Assembly: GCA_032629725.1 (NCBI GenBank)
Contig: JAFEVB010000002.1
Location: 1,798,001 to 1,862,000, forward strand
DNA from: Gremmenia infestans
Taxonomy: Eukaryota > Ascomycota > Leotiomycetes > Helotiales > Hamatocanthoscyphaceae
Reading direction: 5' to 3'
Length of the DNA stretch: 64,000 bases
Numbering within the stretch: the stretch's first letter is position 1; every line of letters begins with the position of its first letter. Positions 1-11,925 of the stretch are shown here, one piece after another. A program made the position numbers and the translations under genes. A model generated the notes under the pieces. That model saw only the letters and a list, made by a program, of their open reading frames with translations. It searched no databases and was not told the origin of the DNA.

Positions 1-445
1 CGGGGTTTTGATGGGCATCTTTAAGAGAGGGCATAGCGAGGAGTTTTGAGGGCGGGGTTAGTCTTGTAGTAGAGAGCCAGATCCAGCAGTTGCTGTTCCG
101 AAGATTCAGGTCCATAAGCAATGGTAGAAAGATTTCCAATGGACATTGTCGCCTTGAAGTGCCTAGAACAAGAAGCCATTTGCTTCCAAGGCCAATAATC
201 TCTTATTCTTGCTGAAGCATTCTATCACCGAGTGCCAATTTAAGAGCAAGTCACGTAGTCGCATCCGATTATGAAAAATGTTTGTGAAGTTGTTTCATTG
301 CCTCTGAATTCCCATGCTGATCTAGCTAGCCATCTTCAAATGAAGCCAAGCATCCATCCACGGTCCATTTGCTTTTCAAATAAATCAATCACAACCCCAT
401 TCCCATCCATGCGACAACCTTAGGTATCATCGAATGCGAGGAATT
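1..445. other. Left-edge region downstream of the eL36 gene, no firm gene
   Basis: Lies 3' of the eL36 gene. The minus strand holds a 52-codon ATG-to-stop reading frame at 179 to 21, with a second in-frame Met 11 codons later. I recognise no family in it and see no splice donor that would extend it off the left edge. It could be a tiny gene or chance, so I do not call it as coding. Confidence 0.4.
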
Positions 446-1024
446 CTAGTGGCCAGCCCGTCTGGAATCGGCAATGACGCGCTGTAGCTCATCAACCTTC
501 GCCTTGGCACGACCGAAAGTACCGAGCTATATTAAACGTCAGAGACCGCTTTGTTTATAATTGCGACAGGGAATAGGAAAGTATGAGATAGAACATACCC
601 TCTTCTTCGCGAGCTTACGCGCACGCTTGTCCTTGCTGTTGCGGAGGAGTTCGATAACACGACGCTCGTATGGTGCGAGTCTGAATTCATTCCAATTAGC
701 CCAATCCAAGTCAATCCAATCCTTAACTTCCTTCTCGAGGGAAGAAAACAAAACACGGCAACGTACCCAGAAACCTCCTTGACAATCTCCCTCACAAACT
801 CAGTCTTCTTGCTGAGGTGTCCCTTGGTCCGGCTGACTCTGGGCTTGACGACTCGCGCCTCGGTTTTCTACACATTTCGAAAAAGATAAAAGTTAGCCCG
901 TTGAGTCCATCTTCAATGGGAAAGAGAAGATCCTCCAAGAGGTGAGACGGGCTTGTGAACGTACGTGTCCCTTGTTGAGGCCGACGATCAGGCCGCTACG
1001 TTCCTTGGGTGCTGTTGGTGCCAT
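446..1024 (-). CDS. RPL36: 60S ribosomal protein eL36 (L36)
   Basis: Structural protein of the large cytosolic ribosomal subunit. Four exons are visible. The first encodes 20 residues ending in GLNKGH and is followed by a GTACGT donor at 964. The second starts at 867 (KTEARVVKPRVSRTKGHLSKKTEFVREI), the third carries APYERRVIELLRNSKDKRARKLAKKR, and the last ends in RVIADSRRAGH and stop at 446. The order GLNKGH, KGxLSKxTxFVR, APYERRxxELL, KDKRAxKxAKKR is the family signature, and the length of roughly 100 residues is usual. The ATG at 1024 is the only start giving the conserved N-terminus. An interrupted 5' end is common in fungal ribosomal protein genes. Exon ends 2-4 are placed by eye. Confidence 0.95.
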
Positions 1025-2126
1025 CTTGATTTTTTGTCGAAGATGTTGTCGATGGTCGTGGGAGGGGGGAGGAAAAGTTCGAGGTCGGATTTTTGATGTG
1101 GGTGGGTTTGCGAACCGATTGTGTGGTCATGTGATGGAGCTACTGGTTTTAGTGCCAGCACTAGCGGCTCAAGGGGAGCGGAGTGGAGCGGAAGGGGCGG
1201 ATTGGAACGACAACGATTTTCTTTACTATCAATGGAGAACAGCTTGACAAGAGAAGATTGGAGCCCTCATGGCTTCTCAATTACCATATATGTAAAATTC
1301 CCGTGTCGAGCTAAAGTCTTTATAAGTTGTATCTACCCGAGTAACGAAGAGCTTCTCGCCTTTCGCCTACAGTACTTTATGCGGAATATCCACCAATCTA
1401 GCTCCTGGTACTGTACCTGCACTTTGCAAATTTGGCATTCTCATATTATTGTTGCTCTTCCTTCTCTTCCTCTCGTGTTGGTAATTCTCTGTTTTCGTCT
1501 TACATACCGGTAGTCTCCACGTTTCGTCCTGCAGTCAATCTAGCTGTGACTGATCCATCCACTGCGTATCTGCAAAGTGCCATGTTATACGCAGAAGAAT
1601 GCATGTGCAGTAATATGTTCTTCCTCTTTGAATTTGAATCTAAATTTAATGAATCCTTCTTACCTGCCTCCTCCACTTTTGTTACGCCTATCAAACATGA
1701 GTATTATCTTATTCAGTTGAATTGCGCTGTTTCTCATCTACGAGGCTCTATCTCCGACCCTCAAATGAAACCATTCCTTTCAACATGAGTGTTATCTTAT
1801 TCAGTTGTTTTGCGTTGCGCAGTGCTAACGTGAACCCCCTGTTCTTCTGTAAGTACTAGCCTATTACCATCGACTTTGGCCGAACCTAGAAAACTTTGGT
1901 CCCAACACTCGCCTCCCCTACCTATGCATGCATACAAATATTATGATAATAGGAGGGGGTTTCAAGTGATAAGCTGGTTCAATTGGATAAGCATTGCTCT
2001 ACATCAAAGCTTCAATATATCTTTTAGTCTTCCTCAACATCAAAACCCACGTCCAACTTGTCCAATTCAAACACCACCTCTCTTCCAAGTTCCAAATTCT
2101 CAAACTCCAAGAAGCTACCAGTCACC
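1025..2126. other. Intergenic region between eL36 and the secreted protein gene
   Basis: Divergent spacer that should hold the promoters of eL36 (leftward) and the small secreted protein (rightward). The sequence shows only short frames without recognisable domains. An 18-base phrase (GTGTTATCTTATTCAGTT) at 1789-1806 closely echoes 1702-1718 (GTATTATCTTATTCAGT), which looks like a small local duplication. No other structure was seen. Confidence 0.5.
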
Positions 2127-2615
2127 ATGTCCATCTTCAACATTCTCATTCTGGCTCTCTCAGCCTTCTCAGCCCTCATATTCGCTCTGCCAACCAACTC
2201 AAACGCCACTGCATGCGCCCAGACCGCCGGCTTCACCATCAACGGCTTCTTCACCTTCGCGCCCGCCTCTAGCAACACCCACCTCCCCGTCGTCGCCTTC
2301 AAATTCTCCAACAATGCCAACTCCACATCCACTACCCAATGCACGCACATCGGAGCCGTCGATGCTTCAGCAACCCTAGTTTGCATTGATGGAAATGCCG
2401 TCTTCAAGTGGACTGGAAGTAAGCTCACAGTCGGCATTGTGCACATTCCTTGCTTAGGGGATTTAAGTGGTGAGACTTCAGCTTTTGGAGATCTCGATGT
2501 GGGCGTGTGCTGCTATTCGATTCCGCCATATACGCCGAATGGTGCTGGTACTGAGTGCCAGACTCCCACGGGTAGTATTTCAGGATGGTTCTCGAGGGGG
2601 ACTCTTGATCCGTAG
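2127..2615 (+). CDS. Small secreted cysteine-containing protein, function unknown
   Basis: Uninterrupted frame of 162 residues. The ATG at 2127 (context gtcaccATGt) opens a classical signal peptide: MSIFNILILALS followed by more hydrophobic residues to about residue 23 (ALP). The mature part of about 140 residues has seven cysteines, including a CC pair near the C-terminus, and several NxS/T sequons. The frame is open upstream but without an ATG, so 2127 is the supported start. I do not recognise a named domain. Length, signal peptide and cysteine content fit the loose class of fungal secreted effectors or surface proteins, but that is inference only. There are no introns. The next gene downstream is convergent. 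Confidence 0.75.
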   Translation: MSIFNILILALSAFSALIFALPTNSNATACAQTAGFTINGFFTFAPASSNTHLPVVAFKFSNNANSTSTTQCTHIGAVDASATLVCIDGNAVFKWTGSKLTVGIVHIPCLGDLSGETSAFGDLDVGVCCYSIPPYTPNGAGTECQTPTGSISGWFSRGTLDP

Positions 2616-3000
2616 AGATGTGGTGGAGAAGTTGTTATGAGGGAAATGGATTTCGATTGATTAGGGAGCATTACAGGCGTCTGGTTTTACGGGGTAGTTT
2701 CATTACTTTACCAGGGATACTGATGGGTTTCAGCAGGCTACAGAGAGAGCGTTTCCTGATGGCGTTGGCTGTATGAGGGTTTGCTCGGGTGTGCAACAAT
2801 CGACATCAAATATGAGACTTGCCTTGAAGTTTTCATAAACTCCTCAGTCTTAACTTTCTGCTACTTATGCTGCGCTTCACTTCTCTTTTCAAAAAAAAAG
2901 GTTTCCAAGCAATGTAATTTTCGACTATTTAGCTGCAACTACTTATGATAGGCAAGCTTTTTTGACTGCTATGAATCACATCTTCATTCTTTCCATTCTC
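2616..3000. other. Convergent intergenic region
   Basis: 3' flanks of the secreted protein gene and the carboxymuconolactone decarboxylase-like gene. An A-rich tract (gene sense AAAAAAAAAGG) lies near 2890. No gene is seen. Confidence 0.5.
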
Positions 3001-3931
3001 CTACTTCTCCCTTACAAACTCCCCTTTCGCCTCCATCTCAGCCAGCACCCGATCCGCAGTTCTAAATGCCTCCATACCGGCAGGCATACCGCAATAAGCT
3101 CTATATTTCTCGTTAGAGTTCATTCATCCATGCTTTTGCTTACCACTCCACTTCCTCCCGCAACCGCTCAAAAGCCCTTCCATAAAACTAGAGTAGAGCA
3201 AAAGGAAAGTAGAAGGAAAGAAGATTGGAGCATACGTACGTAGCCTGCAACAAACACTCCCGAATCTCCACCTCGCTCGCTCCATTCCTCACCGCGCCCC
3301 TAACATGCGTCCCCAACTCAGTCCACTTCCCCAACGCCGTAAGCATGCCCAGATTCAAGAACGACCTAGTTTTCAGCTCCAACCCCGGACGGGTCCAGAT
3401 TGTGCCCCAAGCTGCTTCCTATTATCGGCAGTAGACATCAATTGATCAACACAATCCTCAATACGCTGAAATGAAATTAAAACTCGAGTTATCTAACTCA
3501 TGACGAAAAGAAATGGACTGGAAGGATAGGTAGAGAGGTGGGAAATGGATTCGACTTACTGTAGCGTATTGCTGTAGTGGTCTCAGGAAATCACTACTTG
3601 CTTTTTCAAGCGACGCAGCTACGTATTCTTCTCCGACGACTTTCTTTCGCATCTCATAGCCTTGTTCGTATAGTTCTTTGTGGGCCGGGGTGTCCATGTT
3701 GTTTTCTTTTAGTGGGGTGCTGAAATCTGCTTTATTCTAGGATAGTTTGATTTCTTGTTAGAAAATGAGTTTCTCATGAAGTGAGAGAAAATGGGATTGG
3801 AATTGGCGGAGGGAAAGGAGGGATAGGAAGATAGGATATACCGTAGGACGGAATTGTTCTGTTCCTCCTGGATACAGGTTTGGTGATCCTGAAGTAGGAC
3901 CGTAGGAAGAGCCGGATGGGTTGGGGAGCAT
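3001..3931 (-). CDS. Carboxymuconolactone decarboxylase (CMD/AhpD-like) family protein
   Basis: Family members are small all-helical proteins. Known ones decarboxylate 4-carboxymuconolactone in the protocatechuate branch of the beta-ketoadipate pathway or act as AhpD-type peroxidase partners. Five coding segments join in frame. The first encodes MLPNPSGSSYGP and ends FRPT. The next runs from NKADFSTPLKENNMDTP to LRPLQQYAT, then EAAWGTIWTRPGLELKTRSFLNLGMLTALGKW, and a last one supplies AYCGMPAGMEAFRTADRVLAEM and stop at 3001. The RSFLNLGMLTALGK block, the ECLLQ helix and the YCGMPAGxEAFR block are the CMD core. A single Cys sits in YCGMP, and no CxxC of the AhpD redox type is seen. That favours a decarboxylase-like rather than peroxidase role. 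No pathway neighbours are present, so the substrate is unknown. Confidence 0.85.
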
Positions 3932-4490
3932 GGTTCGTTTTGGTTTCTTGTCTTCTTTACTTTTATATTTTCAGGTGCAGGTTCTTTCAGTTCGATTTGA
4001 AGGTTAAGATAAGGTAGACTTGCAATGATTGAGTTTATTCCGAACTCGGAAGCTTGGATGTAGTGTACCTTAGTACCTAGATGGAAGTGACGTGGTGACC
4101 AACCAAGGTTAACATCAGTGCGGGGAACCCCGGATTTCCAACTGACACAACGACCTCAACGTCTTTTTTGACGTCTGCGCTTCTTCCTTCTCTCCCCCTT
4201 CACATTTACGATAACTGTTGAAATACCAAATATTAAAGCACCAGGAGCCAAGCTGTCTTTATTGATTGTATTCAAAGTTCGCTATGGATTATATTCTTAC
4301 ATCTAGGAAATCCTCCTGCGGCTCAAGGAGTTCCGGACATCCAATAAATAAACCAACAAGGAGAAAGCAAATCTATAATATATACCCAATATATCCTGTA
4401 CGTCTCGCAATCTCATCTCGAATCTTTATATCAAACTATCTACTCATCAATCTCTTATATGTCTTGTCTCGGGTATCTTTCGTGCGTTCT
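3932..4490. other. Intergenic region between CMD-like gene and CCP1
   Basis: Upstream of the CMD-like gene (-) and downstream of CCP1 (-). The part near 3960 is pyrimidine-rich on the minus strand and probably belongs to the CMD-like leader. No gene is recognised. Confidence 0.5.
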
Positions 4491-5723
4491 CTAGTTTGCA
4501 GTTGGCTTGAGGGTCATTGGTGCCTGTTGAGTAGTCTCATCGAAAGGAACACCGAGTTCGAAAAGCTTCGTGATAACGGCAGCGAAATCCTTGAAGAAAA
4601 GTGCCTCATCCTTGGCATATTTGTCGACCCATTGCTTGAAAGCCTTGTCAGAAACGAGCGCCATGTCGGTAGGAAGCATCATTAGGGTCTTGGTGGTCTT
4701 GTCTTCGTACTATCGAGTGTTAGTGACATCTCATATTCCTGTCAGCTTTTTCACATACCTGCTTAGGACCATTCCACTTCTTCCAGTTCCACTTCTCGTT
4801 CAAAAGGAGCTTGTAGTATTCGTTGGTCACAACGGTTGGGGAGAAAGTCCATGGACCATCGAAACCGCTGCGGTCAGTGTGGCAACGACCCAAGGCGTGT
4901 GCTCCAGATAGGGCAACAATCTCCTGGTCGTTGAATCCCATACGGCCAAAGATACCACGCAGATGCTTGTTTCCTTGCGAAGCATCTGGGAGACGTCCAT
5001 CGGGTGTGCAAGCCGCAATATCCTTATCCATGCGGCCAGGTCTGTATGGGATGGTGGGGCCTTGCATTTCTTGGATGGCGCAAATACCAGCGAGGATCCA
5101 GAGATCGGAGTAGGTGATCCAAGGGAACTTGGCTATTCATATCATCAGCACAACTCGGTCTCAATTTCGAAGTGAGTAGACTTACCCTTAACCGGCGCCA
5201 GGAAGTCTCGCGCAGTGACCAAACCAGCGTTGGCACCATGGTCACCCTCCGGTTGAAAGCGCATTGTGGCTCCGTTACTGCCACCAGTACCCGTCTCCTT
5301 ATCATACGTCCCCGACGCATGCCACGCCAATCTCACCAAGACTGGGCCATAGCTCCCATCATCGTAGTCGTCCTTATCCTGCAACAGCGCCGCAATCTCA
5401 TTATACACCTTCTGGTAATCCTCCTGCTTTGGCACAAAGACACCCGTGGTTTCACTAGCAGATCCAGAGAGGAAGGAGCCGTTGCCTTGTGAGTAATAGT
5501 AGTAACCGGCGCCGCCTGCAATTGCAAGAGCTCCGACACCAAGGATCAGGCCGGATGAAGATTTGGCTGCTGGTTCAGAGGCATATCCGCGCCGGGATTG
5601 CTGGCGGAATGTCTGGCGGGGAAGAGAGAAAGCTGTCTTGCGGGAAGAATTCTTGAAAGCCGATGTGGCGGGTGTAGATCGGAAGGCCGTTCGGGCGAAG
5701 GTGCGTGTAGCTGTGGTGGCCAT
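4491..5723 (-). CDS. CCP1: Cytochrome c peroxidase, mitochondrial
   Basis: Class I haem peroxidase that uses ferrocytochrome c to reduce H2O2 in the intermembrane space. Three exons give about 376 residues. The ATG at 5723 opens an Arg/Ser-rich presequence, then a hydrophobic Gly/Ala segment (LILGVGALAIAGGAG, about residues 55-75). That is a bipartite sorting signal as in yeast Ccp1. The distal haem pocket is LVRLAWHASGTYD, with catalytic Arg, Trp and His. The proximal site is ALSGAHALGRCH with the haem-ligating His, and a Trp in GFDGPWTF sits where the radical-forming Trp191 of the yeast enzyme lies. The C-terminus continues LPTDMALVSDKAFKQWVDKYAKDE, typical of the family. Introns lie near 5184-5132 and 4760-4709. 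No damage is seen. Confidence 0.96.
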
Positions 5724-6512
5724 TATGGAACTTGATATCAGATCAGAGAAAGAGTGTCGGCTTGACAAAGTGGCGTGTTTTAAGGAAGTTGTCAAGAGAA
5801 TATCTTGAAGGTTTCTTGGAATGAAAAGAGTAAAGTGGGAGTAAGAAGGAGATAGTATTATTGAGTCAAGTGTAAGGGTCCGGGCTGAAGATTATTTTTC
5901 GGGTTCACATCTTGAAGGGATCTCTCAAAACGGACCATTGCGGGTCGCCGACCAGTATATCCGCCAATCACATGCTATCCGAGTAATGTAATCGTAAGGT
6001 GGGATTTCATTATCGAACATCTGGACCCATACTGACAAATGCAGCTTCTATTTCACAATCTCCATACTTCTATAGATGTCTGGTCAATAGTTCAGGGTTT
6101 AAGGCGAGGCTGAAGATTTTCATCTGTACTTAATTCCGAGGCTCCTTCCCCTCAAGTGGCGGTTTTGCAAGAAGACAATCTGATTGGTCATGGTAAATAT
6201 GTTCCTATTCATTGGCTTGAGCTATCCGTGCCCCGCTTCTTCGAGCTTTGGAGCTCGAGCGCAAGACTCAGCCTTCAGGGGTACACAGCAAGGCTGGCAG
6301 AACCCAGGTCCTCAAAGCTCTGGCTCTGGACTGTCTAACAGTTCACCACTCGAGATATGGGAATTATCCCAATTGCTTTCGTGTGTGGCGCTTTTCTGTT
6401 CCCACGTAGCATCTCGTTCACTTGGGACACTAGTATAATCCATGGGCCCCTCAAGCGTTTGCTTCCTTTAGCTCTCGTCGGACGTATCTTCAGCGTAATC
6501 CTTATCATCCCT
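5724..6512. other. Intergenic region upstream of CCP1
   Basis: Promoter side of CCP1 and 3' side of the ARM-like protein gene. Short frames at 6156-6569 overlap on both strands and show no domain. No gene is supported. Confidence 0.5.
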
Positions 6513-7525
6513 TCACCTCTCGCGCTCAATTATATCATCTCTCCCGAGAGGGCGCGTTCCATCATTTAAGACCATAGCCTCTCTATGTCGCCTCCGAATC
6601 CCCTCCTCCATAGAACTTTGCTCCCTCCGCCGTCGACCTTCTACAAACATCCCGTCGAAATCCTCTCCTGCAGTTCCCTCCCCATTGATCATCCGGACAT
6701 CCCTAGGACTCGGTACATCCCATTCAAAATCCATAGGTAGAAGTTTTACTTTGCAAAGTAGTCTCCTCGCCGTCGGGTCCCTGATGAGTGGTAGCGTGAG
6801 CTCCGTTAATCGATTCCTTGTACGAAGTGACTCCAGAAAATTAATTTGTCGTTCCCTATCATCGCTGCCCCAAGGTTCTTTCGCCAGCCAACGCTCAATA
6901 AACCGCGACTTTACTAGACCTTCCGGTCCAGACTTGTCCACCAGCTGCGTGAGAATCAACAAGCAGCCTTGTTCAGCAACGTCTCGCTGTAGCCAGTTGT
7001 CCCATTCAGTATCGTGCTCTGCGTGTTCGTAATCCGTCAGGGAATATTCGAGGGACTTTACGAGAGCAGCGTATGTGCCGGGCTCGTCGATTATGCCGGC
7101 AGCGGCTGAGAATTCTAGTAAGTTGAGTAGTATTCATGAGAAAGATAATAGAACTTACGGCTATTCAGCATCATAGTCAAAGTCCGGATACCCTTTTCCC
7201 TTATATCGTGATCCGGCTGGGAGATATGCCATAACAGTGTATTTATGGTTGCTTTATCATGAAGGGCGCGCTCGCAGATGATAACTGAGGCTGTTTCTTG
7301 AATACTGAAGTTTGGGCTGTAGAGTAGCTTGTCTAAAGTACCCAGCCTCAAGGAATCCTCGACATCCTGGGTGATGTACTGAGGCTCGTTCTCGCTTTTT
7401 GGTTCGAGGGCAGCATCACGATATTTGATGAGCAGGCTGCGCATGAGCCAGACGATAGCACCAGTAGAGACTCCAAGTCCTAGAAGAAAAAGTCGATTTT
7501 GCCCAGTGGGCGAGAGCCCAGCCAT
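6513..7525 (-). CDS. Membrane-anchored ARM/HEAT-like protein, uncharacterised
   Basis: Two exons give about 320 residues. The ATG at 7525 (MAGLSPTGQNRLFLLGLG) is followed by one hydrophobic segment at about residues 10-33, a likely N-terminal membrane anchor. After it come helical repeats of armadillo/HEAT style: SIQETASVIICERALHD, INTLLWHISQPDHDIREKGIRTLTMMLNS, AEQGCLLILTQLVDK, ARRLLCKV. The C-terminus is charged (EGRRRREQSSMEEGIRRRHREAM). The intron near 7114-7160 joins LNS to QFSAAAGIIDEPGTYAALVKSLEYSL. I do not know a named family. It is head-to-head with NOP14, 215 bp apart. Confidence 0.75.
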
Positions 7526-7740
7526 TTTGTCGAAACTACATTCGTAGCTGAAACAGGTTGTGTCGAGGGGCCATTTTCTGGAAGCTGTTTTCAAGTTGTG
7601 TTGGAGCTGCTGCTTGCTGCTGTTGCTGAGTACAAATTAGCTCACCGCCTGATTCTGCCGCCAAGACCTTCACGATAAGCGACTACTATCAGAAAATGTT
7701 TAAAAAGTTTTGAAGTACCAGTAACACCAGATACTTTAAA
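7526..7740. promoter_or_regulatory. Divergent promoter of ARM-like gene and NOP14
   Basis: Only 215 bases separate the two start codons, so both promoters and leaders must fit here. There are CAGCAG-type repeats (tgctgcttgctgctgttgctg) near 7607-7628. No TATA box is evident. Confidence 0.6.
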
Positions 7741-10510
7741 ATGCCTCCCTCCCAACTCAAGAGGTTGAAAGCGTCTCTGCGCGAGCAAGGAGTTGTTGGA
7801 CCCCAGCAGTCTAAGAAACAAAGGAAACAGAATGCGCAAAACGGAGTCAGCAAGGAAAAGAGGGTCCACAAGAAGGTGGCTCTCGAGGGGATCCGAGAAC
7901 AATTCAACCCGTTCGAATTCAAGCTTGCTGGAAAGGCCCCCAAATTCGAAGTTACAACAAATAGAAAAACAAGCGCAGTTGTGAGGAGACCAGGTGTGGC
8001 GAAGGGACTGGCTGAAGAGAGGGTAAGTTACAATTGTGGCAGTGCGCATTTTACATTGGTTAATAGATTTTTCACAGTTAGCTAGAGCTTACGAAGAAGA
8101 TGTCCAACGTAGGAAAAAGGTGGGAGGGATTGTGGACAAGCGTTTCGGAGAGAACGATCCTACAATGGCCCCTGAAGACAAGATGCTAGAACGCTTTACA
8201 TTGGAAAAGCAACGCCGACACAAGAATAGTTCTGCTTTCGACTTGGAGGATGATGTTATGCCAGGGGAGCTCACACATATGGGACAATCACTTTCTCTAA
8301 ATGGGCCGGCTCTTAAAGATGATTTCGATGAGAAGGATTTAGAGTTATCAGACGAAGAGGATCACCCTTCAGACGATGAGCAGACACGGAAACGAAGAAG
8401 ATCGTCGGCTGGAGAAGATGAGGAGGATGAGGAGGACGATGAAGAACGGCCAGAACGGAAGAAATCGAAGCAGGAGGTCATGAAGGAATTGATTGCCAAG
8501 TCCAAACTTCACAAGTACGAACGGCAGACTGCTAAGGATGACGATGAAGACCTGCGAGAGGAGCTAGATCTGGAGATGTCCGATATTCATGCGCTCTTAC
8601 GAGGAGCTGTTCCTAGGTCGCAACCTCCGCCACCAGCACCAGGTCCAGGAATGAACCCAGATCGTGCAGCATTGCTCAGCGGAACGGATAAAGGCAAGCT
8701 TGACAAAGACTATGACTTAGGGCTAAGACAGATGGCGCAAGACAAACGTTCTCAGCCAACAGAAAGAACCAAGACAGAAGACGAGAGGATTGAGGAGGGA
8801 TCGAGGAAGCTGCAAGAGTTGGAGGCGAAGCGACAACGTCGCATGGAAGGCGCCCCTGAAAGTAGCGATGAAGAAGATGCTGCGGCCAATGACGGGGATG
8901 AAGAGGAAGAAGACTTTGGACTTGGTTCCGGCCTCAAGGCTCGCCCAACAGCGGCAGAGATAGGAATCGAAGACGAAGACGATTTTCTCATTGACGATGA
9001 TTTGGTGGCTAGCGGCTCGGATTTGGAGCTTTCAGAAGGCGATTCGTCCGACGAAGAAGCAGAGGAATTGGACAACGATGAAGAAGATACAGACTTTTTA
9101 AAAAGTCTACTCACTGAAGAGGAGGCCAGACGACCCGAATTTCTCACAGGTGCCAACGGACCGCTACCGGAGGCGGAAATACCAGAACAAAATGGCGTGA
9201 ACGGGGATTTAGCTTATACCTTCAAGTGTCCCCAGTCCCATGAAGAGCTTCTGCAGATCACAAAAGGAGTATCAGTGTTCGATTTACCAACTGTTGTACA
9301 GCGGATCAGGGCTCTCTACCACCCCAAGCTCAACAGCGAGAACAAGGCGAAACTGGGGAAATTTGCCGTATCTCTTGTGGATCACATATCCTATCTTGCA
9401 AATCAACCGCAACAACCTCCGTTTCTCATCTTAGAGACCCTAATTCGACACATCCACTCGTTAGCAAAGACTTATCCCGTCGAGATCGGAAATACATTTA
9501 GAAGCCACCTCCAAGCGTTTGGCGAATCACGATCTTTGTCTCCAACTGCGGGAGATTTGGTGATTCTCACTGCCATCGGTACTGTTTTTCCAACCTCAGA
9601 TCATTTCCACCAAGTCGTTACTCCAGCTATCTTGACCATGAGTCGATATCTCGGCTTAAAGATTCCTCAGACTCTATCAGACTATTCTACAGGGGCGTAT
9701 ATTTGCACGCTATGTCTGCAGTACCAGCGGATATCAAAACGATATGTTCCGGAAGTGATGAACTTTATCGAGAATACGCTTTGCGTATTGGCACCAACAA
9801 AGCTTGCAAGACTGCCTGGAAGCTTTCCATACCATGAGCCAAAGGCCCCAGTCAGAATAGCTGGTACTTCAAAATCGACTAGGCGGCTTACAATCTATGA
9901 CTGTGTTCCTCAAGAACTTTCAGGCGACGATGAAACTTCACTCAAAGCAGCCCTACTAGAAATTAATCTCAGTCTTCTCGGAGCAGCTGCAGATACCTGG
10001 GTGGACAAGTCATCATTCACAGAAGTGTTCACACCCGCCACCAAGATCCTCCAGCACCTCTCAAGCAAGACCTGCCGCCCCACACTCTCCCCAATCACAC
10101 AAACTCATCTCACCAAACTGACCCAAAAGCTCACCATCCTCCTCAAGAATGCACACATGACCCGTCGCCCCCTAGAACTACACCACCACCGCCCACTTGC
10201 CATCAAGACCGCAATCCCCAAATTCGAAGAATCCTACAACCCAGACAAGAAACACTACGACGCGGATAAAGAACGCGTCGACGCTGCGAAGCTGAGGAAG
10301 GAATTCAAGCGCGAGAAGAAGGGCGCAATGAGGGAGCTGCGTAAGGATGCCGCTGTTGTTGCGAGGGAGAGTCTTCGGGAAAAGAGGGAGAGGGATGCCG
10401 CGTATGAGAAGAAGTATAAGAGGCTTGTGGCGGAGATTCAGGGGGAGGAGGGGCACGAAGCTAAGGCTTATGAGAGGGAGAAGGAGTGGCGGAAGAAGGG
10501 GAAGAAATGA
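7741..10510 (+). CDS. NOP14: Nucleolar complex protein 14 (NOP14), 40S ribosome biogenesis factor
   Basis: Component of the 90S pre-ribosome/SSU processome, needed for 18S rRNA maturation and 40S export. Exon 1 (7741-8022, 94 codons) carries MPPSQLKRLKASLREQG and the family block NPFEFKLAGKAPKFEV. One intron occupies 8023-8077, and exon 2 opens with LARAYEEDVQRRKKVGGIVDKRFGEND, also a family hallmark. About 904 residues in all. Long acidic stretches (for example DEDEEDEEDDEE and DGDEEEEDFG) follow in the middle. A helical C-terminal half includes the block FEESYNPDKKHYDADKERVDAAKLRKEFKREKKGAMRELRKDA, and the tail is Lys/Arg-rich, probably nucleolar targeting. Length and order match NOP14. The start is clear because the N-terminus is conserved. 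Confidence 0.95.
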
Positions 10511-11925
10511 GTATAAACTTCTAGGAATGGCGTTGGATACCTTTGTATGGAATGGAAAAGTGACATGGTTTTATGGAAGTAGGTGAGGGCTCTTCGTTAG
10601 ACAGATCTCTTTCGGCTCATACTCGTAGGGGAAGTGAAAGTCTACACTAAGCGGTGACTGGCTAGTAGATTCCCTTCGTTGCCGTGAGCTCCCAGCTGAC
10701 TTCTAGAGCTCGTCTTGCCTCGGAGGGCTAGGTTGTGGCATTTGCTTTTATCTACTTATTTCAACCATCTGACCTGGGTCCCTTGGAACGAGATCTTCTG
10801 TGCAATGTAATGGAAATCCACACAATGTTCAAGCCATGTGCTATACACAGAAAGTAGCACTCATTATCATCAATTTTCAATATTCCTCTTCGCCTGATCA
10901 AGGCCACTTTTCCTGTCCATTGCGAGCTGTTACACTGAAGCCTCTTCTGAACTCATCACTTGAAAGCTAGCTACACCCTTAGAGTTTTTGTATAAGTACT
11001 ATCATAAAACGTGTGCCCAGCGACATCTTGTTCGTTGAGATTCTCAAGCTGGAGACCCTTGTGAATTCATAAGATTGACTGGAACAGTGACAGCCAGTTA
11101 TATTCTGCCTATTTAGTGCACGTTATTTACTTGTAGTTTCCTGCTCGACAGCGAGGTCGTCTTCCCGGAGTCTCCACGAAGGCTTCTTCCTCCACCTTTC
11201 AACCACCTCTTACATTTCCCTTCTGCAACTTAATAGCACCTTACTTTCACCACCACTACCCCCTGGAGTATACACAGAAAGCATCTTGGTACTACTTGTC
11301 TTCTTCTTCAGCAGCCTTCACGTCGACCAAAAGACAACTTTACTTTTCATTTGGCCCCACTCCCTGGTGCCTTTATCGGCTTCTCGTCACCTTCGTTACT
11401 CGGCCTAGATTCAGATAACTCCAAAATAACCAAATTCTTCTTCTTTCATCTTCAGCAAATTTTTACTTCATTAAAAGTTACAGTGCTAATACTTGAGGTC
11501 TCGAATTCCCTGGCAAATCTCGAGGTACGTGGCCATTTCTCTATTCACTTCTCTCTAATTCACTAGTTGTGTGGTTGTCTTCTCATACACCCAAACAAGA
11601 TTTATATCACATTCCACTCCACAACATCATTCCTACCCCAAAATACTTTATTGGCTCTTCTTTCTATTTTGTAATTCTGCAATTACGCATTATCCTCATC
11701 CCACATCTGCCTCAGTAGTGCATCCAACATCCAGGCTTTATATAGACACTTGACCTTCCCCTCGTTCGGTTTGCTTGTACCTTTTCCCACAACACTCACT
11801 TCGGTCTTCACACCACCGGCAACTAACTCAAGATAGACACTCATATGTATCCAAGTCTTCCTCGAGTCCTCCACTATTGATTCAAGGAATCAGCGCTACC
11901 TACATTGATTATCCCCATCTCAAAT
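10511..11925. other. Long intergenic/leader region upstream of the CUE-type gene
   Basis: 3' flank of NOP14, then from about 11150 a strongly pyrimidine-rich (CT and TTC) stretch continuing to 11920. This is typical of a long fungal promoter plus 5' leader. No coding gene is recognised. The frames present are short and lack ATG starts. Confidence 0.55.
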
